From NCBI GenBank assembly GCA_015657535.1, contig JADHZB010001650.1:1-62894 (forward strand): a stretch of 62,894 nucleotides of DNA. Reading direction: 5' to 3'. Of the stretch, positions 26,101 to 37,124 are shown one piece after another. Both the position numbers and the translations under genes were made by a program. Position 1 is the first letter of the stretch. Each line of letters begins with the position of its first letter. The notes beneath the pieces were generated by a model. The model ran no database searches. It saw nothing but the letters and a program-made list of their open reading frames with translations, and had not been told where the DNA came from. The stretch comes from Nephromyces sp. MM_2019 (taxonomy: Eukaryota > Apicomplexa > Aconoidasida > Nephromycida).

Positions 26101-29100
26101 CACACGGTAAGCGTTTGAATGCTTGCGACACTCTACGGCTGATTCTTAATCCATCATACATACACAAAAAGAAAGGAGAGAGAAGCACTACCTCAAAAAA
26201 AGGCCAAAAGTATGAAGAGATAAGCTGCTTCTTCTGCGCAACACACACCTCCTTCTTTTCCTCAAATTTTCTTAATAATATGCAATTTTTGCTCTTTGAT
26301 GATATTCAAAAGGATTGAGTTTAGGCTTGAAAACGGGGTTTTCAATTGAATCCTATAAGCGTCAAAAATAAGAAATTTTAGGGCCATTCCCCAACCTTTT
26401 GAATTCTTTTAATTTTAAAGTTTTTTAAAAGTATTTCTTGCGAATGCTGAGCTCTTTGCTGGTTGTATTAAGATTTTGTTTTTAATCTTTTAGGCAAATC
26501 TCGATTCTAGAAAAAAAAAACTGTTTTCACACATGCAGTGGATCTCAAGCATGCAAGGTAAGTCCAAGCTGCTGTTTTTAGTATACATTCTGCCATTTGA
26601 GACTTTTTTTTTTTTTTTTGCTTTTTGTTAGAATCTTTTGATTTAATGCGATTTTACAAGCCTTGAAAAGGGTGAAAAAAATTCAGTAAACCGCAAAATT
26701 AGCTTTTTTTTTGCTGCTTGAACGATATTTAGGAGTTAGTATTTACCTTGTGTTTTAATGGCATTTTTTTCTTCTTTAACTGGAGTTAAGTTTACTTACA
26801 GGGAGGCGCTAGGAAAAATTTAAAATCAGTGAATTTTGAAGATTTGATGCTTTTTTTTTGTGCAAAAAAATTTTTTTTTCTTAAAGTGCTCCAACTTCTG
26901 TTCAAGAAAAAACATGCTGTATCTACACTGATTCTGACTGCGAATTTTTTTTATAGAAATTACAAGAAAAAAGGCAAATTATTACTATAAAGGGCTCGAT
27001 ATCCTTTGCATGGATAAAAATCAAATTTTATCGCTTAATGAAATCTATCCAGAACTGGTTAGTTTAATATTTTTACCTGCAGTTGGAGGGTTTTTGCGAA
27101 TTAAATTTTTATTTTGATGAAATTTTGTAGAGAATGCAACAAATTTCTGTTTTAAACAAAGAAATTTGCAATTTTTCATGCAAAAAATGAATCATTTTTT
27201 AATAAATACATAAAAAAATTTATCGAATTTTTCTGATAAATACAACAAAAATAGGAGATAAAAAATGATTGTATATAGTGAAGATGCGTAGAAAAAGGTT
27301 GAGTTATATGAAGGAGAAAGTTTTTTTTGACCTGCCTTATTGAAGTATACAATGCTTATTTTGTGTGCTTGCTAGCTCTCATACATCTGCTGATGTTATT
27401 ATGCATTTTACACTTTGTTGTGTGCGAGTGGTTTGCAGTTTACACAATCTGTTTGAGTAACTGCAATAAAATCTTTGGCCTATTAGAAGATGTTTTTCAT
27501 ACCTACTAAGCCCAGATATTATTTACCTCTATTAAGTAGATATTCCTTGTAACTATTAAAAGGATATAATTTACAGCTATTATAAGTCAAATTAACACAA
27601 TAATTGTGCGTAAAACGCCTTAAAATGCCGCTATTTTTAAAAAAAAAACTATTTAACTGGTGAAATCGCTTTCTTAGAATCCACAAAACCATCTTTTCTA
27701 CAGAAAGTTCGGTAGGCAATAGATGAAAGTCTCTGTTGGTATTATAGCACTTTTTTTGTGGAGCTGCTGATATAATTTCCCAAGAAGTAAATTTAATAAA
27801 AATGATGCGGTTGATTAATAACTTATTTTTGTTTAGAAAAACATATTTTTCCAGCATCTTCAGCATAGAATTCAATATCATTTACAAAATTTTTAGCTTG
27901 TGCACGAAGATATTTTTTCTATTATTTCAGCTTTAAATATCTAATTTTTATAGCATTTCTGACTATAGTTCAATTATCTCTCATTTTAATACATATATTT
28001 AGTAGTAGAAAAAATAGTATTAAAATTTCTTGGCAGGAAACAGTGATCAATTTTATGTTGGTGATATCTTTGAAAAAAAAATTTTCTTCCAACCTTTCAT
28101 GGGGAAAACAATTGAAGGATGAAGCAGTTCTTCATTTAAGAGCTCGTTTTGTGCTTATTTAACCGGTGCCATTTTCCGTTTTTTCACATAATAAGATCTC
28201 AAACACCTAGGTAAATCTTCAAGAGTGAACCAAAGACAGCATCAATTTACAAAAAACAAGCCCAAGATAGCGTAGGATGGTCGATGAAACACACAAAAAC
28301 TTTTGAAAATATCGAAAAATTGCTTCATAACTTGTTTATCTGCAGCAGCGTGAGCAAATAGGGTTGTTAGCCTGCTATTCTTGATACATATGGGTAAAAT
28401 ACCCAAAAGCAACGCAGCCACTCTTTAAAACTAGCGTTTTCTAAAGTGCTTGAATGATGTGGAGCCATTTTTTGCGAAATGTTTATCCTTTGCTGAATCC
28501 TTCTGTTTAGATAAATCGCTTGATGCTTATTAAAAATGAGTTCAACTTAAAGCCTCAAACTTTGCACCTTGGAATCGAACTCTTTGAGGAATTTATCTGT
28601 GAACGGTTTTCCCTTGAGCAAAATGGGACTATTCCATCGAAGGATTACCTTAGCCTGGCAGCTTTAGCAGCCTTGAAAATCGCTGATGTGTTCAATGAAA
28701 GGTCTCAAGAGTATTACAAGTCGAACAATTTTTTCGAATATTCGCAATTAACAGGTAGCTATTAAAGCTCTTTTTTTCTAGGCTTTTTCCTTTACTAGAC
28801 GAAAACTCACCGAAAAAACGAGTATTATCAGGCAGTGCAGCAGAGTTTTTTTTCAGCTCCAAGAAGAGCTTTGGTGATATGTTTATTAGAAGCAAAGCAA
28901 TTAGACGGGACATACATGCCATACGTTTGTAAATTCATGGCGAGAAAGTTCCGCTTTTAGAGCCCAAAAAAGCTTCAGCTCCACGCTTTTTAACATCCTT
29001 GGTAGGGTCAGTGTTTGCAGTTTTCTAAGGAAATTTTTCTAGGGGATTAATGACTTTATTATCTGCCTGCTAAATATCATTAAAACAGGGTTACTATCGA

Positions 29101-32100
29101 TAGAATCCCTAATTTTGAGATTGGTTTTTGATTTCTCAAGGTTTTATTAACAAATATCATAAGCTCAGCCTTCAACTTTGCTATGAAGATTTATGAAACG
29201 AAATAAAATGAAATTTTCATGAATTTACTGGTAATTGCTTTTTATATGCCTATTTCAGCACATTAAGTCATTAAAGAGTACCAATTAGAGCGGTGGTAGC
29301 ACGAATATGCCTAGCGTTGCGCTTTGCTTTTAAAAAACTTGAATTCTCATCTCTTTTTTGATAGTTAATTTCATTACATATCACATTAATAGTACTTTGG
29401 GATTATAAAAATCGTTGGCTGCTACCTACTGCGTAATCGCAGACAAAATAGAGGCTAAAACGGCTATTTTTCAATGCTCCACTAAAGGGTCTTTTGATAA
29501 GGTTTTGTGATTTTCAAAGACATTTTTCCTTGGTAGTTTATGCTCCAGAGGGGTCATTGAATTCCAAGAATCATGAAGAGGGGAAAACAGTATCTCTTCG
29601 CCAGGTCCATTAGAAAAAGGTCATGTTCACACATCAAGTATTCATGAGATTAGGGCTAGCAAGCAGTAAATGCCTTTAACTTGTGCTTTCATAGGGCATA
29701 CGCCATCATACACGGTTTTTTCCAGCAATTTTCGTGCTTTCTTTGATAAGCTTATATATATGAGAATACTGCGTATATTCTCCTTTTTCTTTCACGACCG
29801 AGATTCGAGAAGTTTACGTTGGAATAGCAGGTGGTGTATATTTGTGTCACAAATTGTGCACACTGCCTTTTGTGTGAGTTGCTATTTCTTCTTAGAAATA
29901 TTTCATTTTATATGCAGCTGAGCATATCTTTTCCTTCTTTTCCTCTTCTTGTATTGATTGGAATCAGCGAAACACTGAAAAATAAAAGCCTTTCTGTACG
30001 TTCGGCTCATTATTTTAGGTGTAAAAAGCGGAAGCAAAACGGCAAAAAAAGTATACAACCAATCATTCAGTGTAATATACTAATCTAGTTACAGCCGGCA
30101 GAAGATACTCTTCCCATTTAAGCCGTGCACTACCTAAAAAAAATGGGGGTCTTTGCTTTTAGCATTAACATGCTGCGAATAGTTTCCACCATCATTTAGT
30201 CTCACTTCTGCTCAAAATTGAATTCTACCTCTTTTTGTATAGAAAGTTATTTTTTATCGCGAATAGATGAAAACACAATTGCTCTAGTCTCAGAAAGGGT
30301 TCCCCATATTTATTTCCCATTTTTACAGCTGCCTCCTCATCTATCACGGATCCCACAAATGATGCAAACACGTTTATGCAATCTACCAATAATGAATGGA
30401 AAAAGTTCTCTGTAAATGAAATATCTCAGATGGAGGAGAGCATGTTAAAAAAGCTCAAACTAGACATATTGAATGGTACCGTCTACTGGTTTTTTAGCTC
30501 ATACGCGGATCTCTGCGGTTTTCCTGAAGAATCGCATATAACCAAATTCGGAAGATTTCTATGCGATCTATGCCTTTATAGCAGGGGTCTAGGCAGCTTT
30601 AACCCTGCACTTAAAGCTCAGTGTATTCTTCTTCTGTGCGCATGTAAATTCTTTATGCCCACCGAGAATGCTCAAGGGGATGAATGCGGAGATTTGCACA
30701 CGCCAAGCAGAAAAAGTGATCCTGCTCCAGGCTATGGTTATTCGGGAACACAGTTTTGCACTAGGCCAAAAAAAGCGAGAACACTACACCAAAATAAGGT
30801 AATCAGGCCGAGAAAATTTCAGCTGAGCAGGAAAGACCTTGGTCAAACAGGGAGAATATCAGGGAAGCATATACTTAAACAGGGGATTAGTAGCGAAAAC
30901 CAGGAACAAAGCATTGTAGTCAGAAAGCCGTGCCGTTTTGCTACTAATAAGAGCGAGCAAATCATAAATTGCCTCGGTAATGCAGAGCTAACAAGTACCA
31001 ACGCATGCAAATTTAAGGAACAAAGGGGCGCTCCTCAAAGAAAGCAAACTGCAAGTGTGCTAAAGCGTAATTTAAGGAGAACAGGGAACAGGAGAAAACA
31101 CGAGCACGATGGATACAAACTGGACGTATGGGGAACTACTAACATAAGCAACTCAAACTTTAGGAACACGTTTAAAAACCTATCGCAGAGCCCTAGTCCT
31201 CGATGCGCGTGTGATATACCTGGAAAAGTGAGAAGAGATATAGCTAGCCAACACAGCAATAAATTATCTGGGGCAAGCAATACAGCAGGAAAGAATGCCT
31301 CATGTTATCAAGCATTATCTACAAACACGGATGATAGAAGAGGGGAAAACAAGAATGACAATCATTTTACATTACTAAGGCAGCCTGACATGGCAACTAA
31401 TCCTCATTTGATCGAATACAATGTTGAAAAAGAAACGACTGCCTATACTTCCCCAGAACAGCGAAATATCAAAAGTTCATACAAAAAATCCATCTTTGAC
31501 GAATCATGTCAAAATTACAAGAGCGTACCCGCTGTAGCTTTCTGCGTTAGTCCGGCAGTACCTTCTGGGGGTATGAACAACACAGGGAAAATAATGACTG
31601 CATTACCAGCAGAAAGTGGAAAGTATCAGAGGAATGTCACAAAACCTTTGCTACAGCGTGCAGCAGGAGCAAAATCCAGATTTTCTGGTAAAGCATGTCC
31701 TATTCGTAATAGGATGGATCCACGGCACAGAACGTTGTCCAGCACATCAACGCCGACAGGACATATGTTCAATCGCGCTGTTTTAAAAGTATATTCTATG
31801 CATAGAGTATATTCTCGACGAAATGACTCTGCCATATTGACTTTACCGGCCTTCGCGGGCCTTTCAGCTGCTAGGTACGCTCAGAAATTATTGGCTGGCC
31901 GCCGTAGATACCGTGGAGATGAGGTGGCCATAAATTGTATAAGAAAGCATGACTATTGCATCGAAAAATCAAGCCCTGCTAGCACTTCAAAATATTCCAT
32001 ATTTGGTAAAAGGCAGTTAATGTCTTTTAGACATACAAGTTGCACGGAAGGCGGTACTATTGATAGTAACCAGCAAATGGTACCAAATGCGAGACCTAAC

Positions 32101-32418
32101 CTGGGAGATATTCAAGAGGCAGCAGTTTCTCTAGCTCTCAAAAATTTCTTGGTTTTTAAAGAGTTACACTGCAAAGAAAATTCTTTCAGAAGTGTATCAA
32201 GGTGCTTTCACTATATAGAGGAAATGATGAAAAGCGACTGTCACCTTCATGGAGAAGGATTACCCCAGGTCGATGCAATAATTTTAAAAGATTTATATAC
32301 ACAGGGGCTGCATCATAGTCTATTCACTTCGATACCCGTCGGCTCTAGAATGTATCGATTAATTCTAAGTGACGTAGAATGTCAGAAAATGAGATATTAT
32401 CTTACGGAGGCAGTGTAA
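17164..32418 (+). CDS. CDK-like (pseudo)kinase joined in frame to a cyclin; ten-exon model
   Basis: Exons: 17164-17458, 18468-18676, 19197-19586, 20770-21694, 23683-23964, 24851-25143, 26494-26557, 26957-27057, 28511-28754, 30329-32418. All have GT-AG borders and matching phases (1,0,0,1,1,0,1,0,1). Total 4,893 nt, 1,630 residues. Residues ~160-798 are a CDK-type kinase: R186 replaces the VAIK lysine, PTSFLRE (202-208) sits at the PSTAIRE helix, HRN 526-528 replaces HRD, DLG is at 587-589, YRAPE at 623-627, FPKW at 710-713, HPFF at 794-797. Residues ~850-935 and 961-1045 are N- and C-terminal cyclin boxes ([37 protein letters not shown]). The basic tail to 1630 has no known domain. Kinase and cyclin identities are firm. 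That they form one protein is inferred: unspliced exon 6 ends at a stop (25162-25164), and the cyclin could start at ATG 27010. Least certain are exons 1-2, the exon 4 start (20879 is also in phase) and exon 7. Confidence 0.6.
18361..18432. repeat. 10-bp tandem repeat in an intron
   Basis: About seven imperfect copies of AATGCTAGTG / AATAGCAGTG just before exon 2 of the kinase-cyclin model. Confidence 0.7.
19197..25143 (+). other. Kinase-domain segment of the 17164-32418 gene
   Basis: Exons 3-6 carry the CDK-like kinase. The N-lobe (exon 3) keeps TGEPVAIR and the alpha-C glutamate in LRE, but only one glycine of the GxGxxG loop can be placed. Between alpha-C and the hinge lies an insertion of about 270 residues with charged coiled-coil-like and Ser/Asp-rich parts. 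The hinge reads [15 protein letters not shown]. The catalytic loop reads HRNLKPEN, the metal-binding motif is DLG, and the activation segment ends YRAPELLL. In CDK2-like alignment the T-loop threonine position is a tryptophan (SWRE for YTHE). The sequence [13 protein letters not shown], the GTP motif and [20 protein letters not shown] complete the C-lobe. Confidence 0.85.
21808..21915. repeat. CA/CAGA-rich microsatellite in an intron
   Basis: ACACAGACAGACAGAGAAATACAAACAGACAG-like repeat about 115 bp after exon 4 of the kinase-cyclin model. It lies in an intron of 1,988 bp. Confidence 0.75.
25286..25416. repeat. 18-bp minisatellite in an intron
   Basis: Seven near-identical copies of CACACACAGAAATACAAA, with GAGATACATA variants, about 140 bp downstream of exon 6. 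It yields long open frames on both strands because the unit length is a multiple of three and lacks stops; these are not genes. Confidence 0.9.
25546..25638 (+). repeat. 93-bp sequence, left copy flanking the N gap
   Basis: This segment is repeated without a mismatch at 25689-25781, directly after the run of Ns. Its end abuts the gap. Confidence 0.95.
25639..25688. other. Assembly gap (50 N)
   Basis: Exactly 50 unknown bases inside the intron between exons 6 and 7 of the kinase-cyclin model. Identical 93-bp flanks suggest that two overlapping contigs were scaffolded rather than merged. Confidence 0.97.
25689..25781 (+). repeat. 93-bp sequence, right copy flanking the N gap
   Basis: Identical to 25546-25638. 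It starts on the first base after the gap. Confidence 0.95.
26957..30645 (+). other. Cyclin-box segment of the 17164-32418 gene
   Basis: Exons 8, 9 and the start of 10. [20 protein letters not shown] aligns with helix 1 of the A/B-type cyclin box, and [14 protein letters not shown] with helix 2. [17 protein letters not shown] aligns with helix 3, where most CDK-binding cyclins have a lysine in 'ASK.EE'; here that lysine is absent. After a Ser/Thr/Asn-rich loop of about 25 residues, [20 protein letters not shown] matches helix 5, including the glutamate after Met. The second box continues through SSYADLCGF to [12 protein letters not shown]. Confidence 0.85.
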
Positions 32419-34276
32419 ATCATCTTTAGTTTTGATAAGGCTAATAGAATACAAAATTATATCCTTGATCACCACTTTTTTGAAATGCTCGATACATCGA
32501 AAACAGCACCGATAATATCTTCTTTGAATCGCCAGTTCTTAAAAAACCAGATGTTTAATATTATGGATGCCATAATTATCGTACTTATGCTCAGCTTTAA
32601 CCTGATGCGAGGCATTATTTTACTACCAGGATATGTATTTCTAGAGGATGAATTTTGAAATAACATCGTTATTGCCATTAGGCTTTGTAACAAATTCAAG
32701 GATACTGCTTAGGCTGCGATTGCTTGAAAATGCGGCGTATCTTGGAATCCGCGCTGATATTTTAAGTAGTAAACTGGCAACTGCTGGTATCAATGCAATA
32801 CTGCGTGAACGCTTGTTAAATACTGGATTTATAGTTGGTACCATATCGATAGATATACTGTTACGGGTGATTAAAATCTTAAATAATAAAAGATTAACGA
32901 AGACTCGAACAGTTTTAAGGTTTAAATGAATATCTATTTCTATCTAAGCTGTGCATTCGCCTTCGAATAGGGCAGATTGGCTCCATTACCCTGTTTAGGT
33001 GATACTGGATTAATTGAAGTATACTTTTTTTGCGCTTTATGTGCATATTTCATATGCTGCCAGTGAGATGCATAAAAATTATCCCGATAAATGTTTGTTT
33101 CTGGACGCAAACAATTTATAGCACGACCTCGTAAAATAATGTTAAGGAGAGTCACATTCGGCTTTGTTTCCCAAGGATTTCATTTTTGAAAGGTTGCAGT
33201 GCCGCTTTGTAGGCTTTATCTTCACCACTTATCATAGCCACACTCCTATTTTTATATCCCAGAGACAAATGAGGAAAGTAGTACTATATACATAGCTAAA
33301 TATATCCTTTTAAAAAGTGTGGTCTTCTCACGATGAAATAAAGCTCCGGTAAAATAATGAGAAGATGCACTTTAGGCTTTTCTAATGCATAGAAGAGCAC
33401 TGTTCGTGGGCGAAAAATTACGGCTTCATGGAAGTCAATCCAGGATAGCAACCAAAGCGATCGCAGCTTCTTTTGTATACTTTGCAATTTTAAGCCAATT
33501 TTAGCGTACATGCACCGGTTGCTCGGCGATTCATGATCGTAGTGCTCACGGGTACATATATAATTATTCCTGAATAGTGAAATTTATTAATAGATCCAGC
33601 ATCATCGATATCATAGCGGCTGGATCATTTCGTTCTTTCGTAGTTATCGATGGATGGCACACTGTTTGATATATAAGATGAAAAGCAGGTTTTATCAGAG
33701 CATAAGCGTCATATCGTGAAAAACGTTTGCAATCTCCATTCTTTAAAGGTCTCGCGAAGACTTCAAAGTATAATATTGCAGAGCAGCAAAAAACGCTGAA
33801 TCCTTAAGTCCTATCGCTGAATCATGTTAGGTGAAGTGCACTTATTTTCAAACTAAAATGCAAGCTTACATGATAATCTTCCTTCCCCTAAAAATTATAC
33901 GACTGGCCCAGAGAAAATCTTGGTAGCATTTGTGATGAAAAATGTAGCCCAGCTATTATTACTTTTCAGCCTGCCATTAGCTCTGCATAGATTGTAAAAT
34001 CTTGCATGATTAAGCCGCTGCAAAACGGGTAGTTTGAAGTTTGAGCCCTCTAGAATTGGTGCTCCCTGCATTGGCTTCTATGTATTACATTCGTCAAAGT
34101 ATTTAATGAGAAGTAGTTTTAATAAGAGAGGTGATACTCACAAAAACGGATAGGAATAGAAGATGAAATTCCTCAACTATGTCAGTTCAGGAATAAAATC
34201 GCGCATTTCCTTTGATAGTGCAATTAGAGTCTCAATAGTATAACTTTTTTTTTTCTAGATTCATGCTAGTGTGGTG

Positions 34277-34415
34277 TCAAAAACGACCCCATGACCAAAA
34301 AACTTGCCTCGCTAGAAAGTAAAATTTTGTGCACTACGAGATGATACTCACCGAGTGGCCAAAATATCACCATTATTACTCCAATCAATGCAATCACAAA
34401 ACTACAATAAGGACT
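34277..34415 (-). other. Candidate last two exons of a minus-strand membrane protein
   Basis: Minus strand: an acceptor TTGCAG at 34416 is followed by an exon to 34352 that encodes SPYCSFVIALIGVIMVIFWP, a likely transmembrane helix. It ends at a strong G|GTGAGT donor. A second acceptor TTTCTAG leads at 34311, in matching phase 1, to ARQVFWSWGRF and a TGA at 34277-34279. This would be a C-terminal membrane anchor with a short basic tail. No family is recognised, and upstream exons could not be joined. Confidence 0.3.
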
Positions 34416-35782
34416 CTGCAAGATATTCATCGGATAAGCCTTTGAATTTATATATGTGCTGTTTGTTAGATTTACACGTTTAAGTATGCATTTCATTACT
34501 TTTGTAACAGTGATTTACCTAGAACTACACACCGGTTACCATGCAGCATGCCTTTGAAGGATCTTGGATCTGCTTCTCCCCAAGACTTGTACTTACGTGT
34601 CTGCATTTTATGAATATGGAAGTGCTATTCTTTTATGATCCTAAGCAAGATATTAGAACGATAGAAACTGCTATAAGAAATTTCTTGCCCGTTCTAAACT
34701 TCTTTTTCGTGATCTTATTGATTTTTGAATACTTATAGCTGCTTATTCATCGTGACGGTGCACTATACATCCTTATTTTGTGTACCACCCGCAATAATAA
34801 GTATGAATAAACGCTACAGATGGTCTTAGGTCAAGGATTTCCTCCGACACTCAATATGCAGCTAATACTTACACTCCTCATATATTTATTAATATTGAAT
34901 TATTGTGGGTGCTGAATTGGCGTAAAAAGTGCTGCAGTCGATTTTCCAATGTTCTCGTACACTGTTGCATGCAAAGCACAACGGCTGCTGCCTCCCCTTA
35001 AGAGCATAGCGTCAAGCGCGTTGATATTTTCATTGGTAAAGCTTCCTATATCGGATGAAGTGCACACAGCACTTTGCACCCGATCTAAGGTACATAAGGC
35101 GTAGTATAGTGCTCGCCGACTGCAGAAATTTGGCGAATACTGAATGTCCTGCAATCACCAGGGTTAGGTGTATATAGTAATGCGGTATGATGAAAGTCAA
35201 ACGGGTATCCTTAAAAACCATCGGAAAAATTCGGGGGAGATAAATAGATGCTTTCTGCACATTTTTTTACGATGTCTAGAATGATATAGTTGAATACCAG
35301 CATTAGATAATGCTTTTTTCTGGTGGCATATTCTATGAGCTGGATACCTACCGGATGACCTGCATCTTATCGGTAATGCAACATGATGCTAATAGAACAA
35401 GAATTGGCTTGAATTGACTTAGCGTTTACGGCGTAAACTATTTTCCATAATGCGTAAATTTTTGTCGCTGCTGTGCTTCTCTGACAGCCCACGAGTTCCC
35501 GTGTTTTGTTTTTGGCCAACCTATACTTTCAGAATTTTTCACTTCCTGCTATTGATTTTACCACCGAACCTCCAATGTTTTAGATGAACATCTCCACCAT
35601 ACGATCAGTATATTTTTTTGCCAGATTTAATGCTTAATTAAGCGCTTTAAACCGCAGTATATTATGTTGCTTTGGTTTCCTTGATATTAGTCCTATCCAA
35701 CTTCTTTTTTTCGATTGCAAGAGCTTTCCAATTGTTCATTGAGCAGTCGATATAAAGAATAATATTGATCAGTCCAGGTTAC

Positions 35783-35966
35783 CTGTCACATCAAAAAGAA
35801 GAGAGTGCGTTACTTTCAGTGGTGCCATACTATGATGATGAAACTGATCGAGTTTATTAGCGGTAGCTTCGTCGTTGCATGGTGCTTCTTTGACGGCAGG
35901 GTTCCTGCTGCAGGGATTTATCATTATAGTTTTTATGGGGTCTTCATTGAATAATGAGATTGTCAT
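35783..35966 (-). other. Candidate first exon of a minus-strand gene
   Basis: An ATG at 35966 opens 61 codons (MTISLFNEDPIKTIMIN and on to HSLLFDV) ending at a good donor ACAG|GTAACC in phase 1. It could belong with the membrane-anchor exons at 34277-34415. The middle exons are not resolved, so this is recorded only as a candidate. Confidence 0.28.
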
Positions 35967-37124
35967 TACCTTGCACGTATTTTGAAAGCATATTTGAAGG
36001 CGTTCTCTCTTATTCCCTCGTAGTTTGATTGTTTATGGCGGCTTGCAGTGACAGAATTTCACTGTTGGAATAGGCTAATAGGCAGAGAATGCTACAAGCG
36101 GGGAACCCTAGAAAACACAATGACATACTTATATCTTGCTGACTTTCAATGAACGTCCTTTCCTAGGTGGACTTAAGGTATACTCTCTTTTAACTCTTAT
36201 TTTGAGTATTATGTGGGTTAAATTGGATGGTGCCTTATTTAGTTTAAGTTTCGTTTTGCTATTTAGTTGGATGGCGGATTAATAGTCGATTTTCTCATGT
36301 TAAGTTTGACTTTTGACTGTTTTGATGATAGGTACCGCCGGCTAATTTATTTTTAATAGTTTTTTCTAATTTATTTTCTTAGTTTCTTTCCAAGATGAAG
36401 CTACGCTTTTGTAATCTCTTGAAAGTAGAATTCTTAAGTTTAGTTATTTGATGAACAGAAGCACTTTTGCGCGTGAAATTTTGCTGCTACTTCCTGCTTT
36501 TTGAAAATCCCCTATCTTCTTTTGTTGTCCAGAATACATTTTTGGTGGCAACGGCTGACATAACCGGAACAAAGTATGCCATCCGTCTATTATCTCAGTG
36601 TTAGGGACAGCGGTAGGCTTTCTGATAGTGTGGTATAAGGTGTCTTGAAATATTTTTACTATGATAATTTTTGTGCTTCATCTAAGTGTATATATGTGTA
36701 ATATTTGCCTTGCTAAAGCAAAATTCAACTTTGCAATTCATAGATGAAAAATATGATAGCGATCAGATAAAGCAGAAATTTCTTATCTTTACTAATCTTT
36801 TTTTATATGAAATTTGGCCCTTGTAACTGAGAGATTCTAAGTTCCCCTGTCTTTATACTGAATTATTCCCCTTTTTTATCAGGAATTGCTTCTAATGTGT
36901 GGCTACCCCTGAAGAAGAATCTGTTTTCATCCGCGGTATAGCTATTTCCTATCTCTGCGGGCCTGTGGCCCTGCAACAAGACTCACCTGCTCTCTTTTTT
37001 TAACAGCTTAACGCTTGAAACTCCTTAAATTTAATGTAAAATAGCTTCTCTGATGAGGTGCTCATCTGAAGCTTGTTCCCTCACTCTTCGCTTTATGCCT
37101 TTTTGTATTAGCGAAATCTAAGCT

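Larger units (their letters stand above)
32419..37124. other. Region with unresolved coding-like pieces
   Basis: 4.7 kb between the cyclin stop and the phosphatase gene. It is less AT-rich than most introns here. Just after the cyclin stop, the same frame stays open for about 79 codons (32419-32657) and then overlaps an ATG-started 93-codon plus frame (32648-32929). Minus-strand pieces with good splice signals are listed separately. From 35.0 to 35.3 kb the minus strand has protein-like frames interrupted by in-frame stops. I cannot assemble a gene; decay of an old gene is one explanation. Confidence 0.35.
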
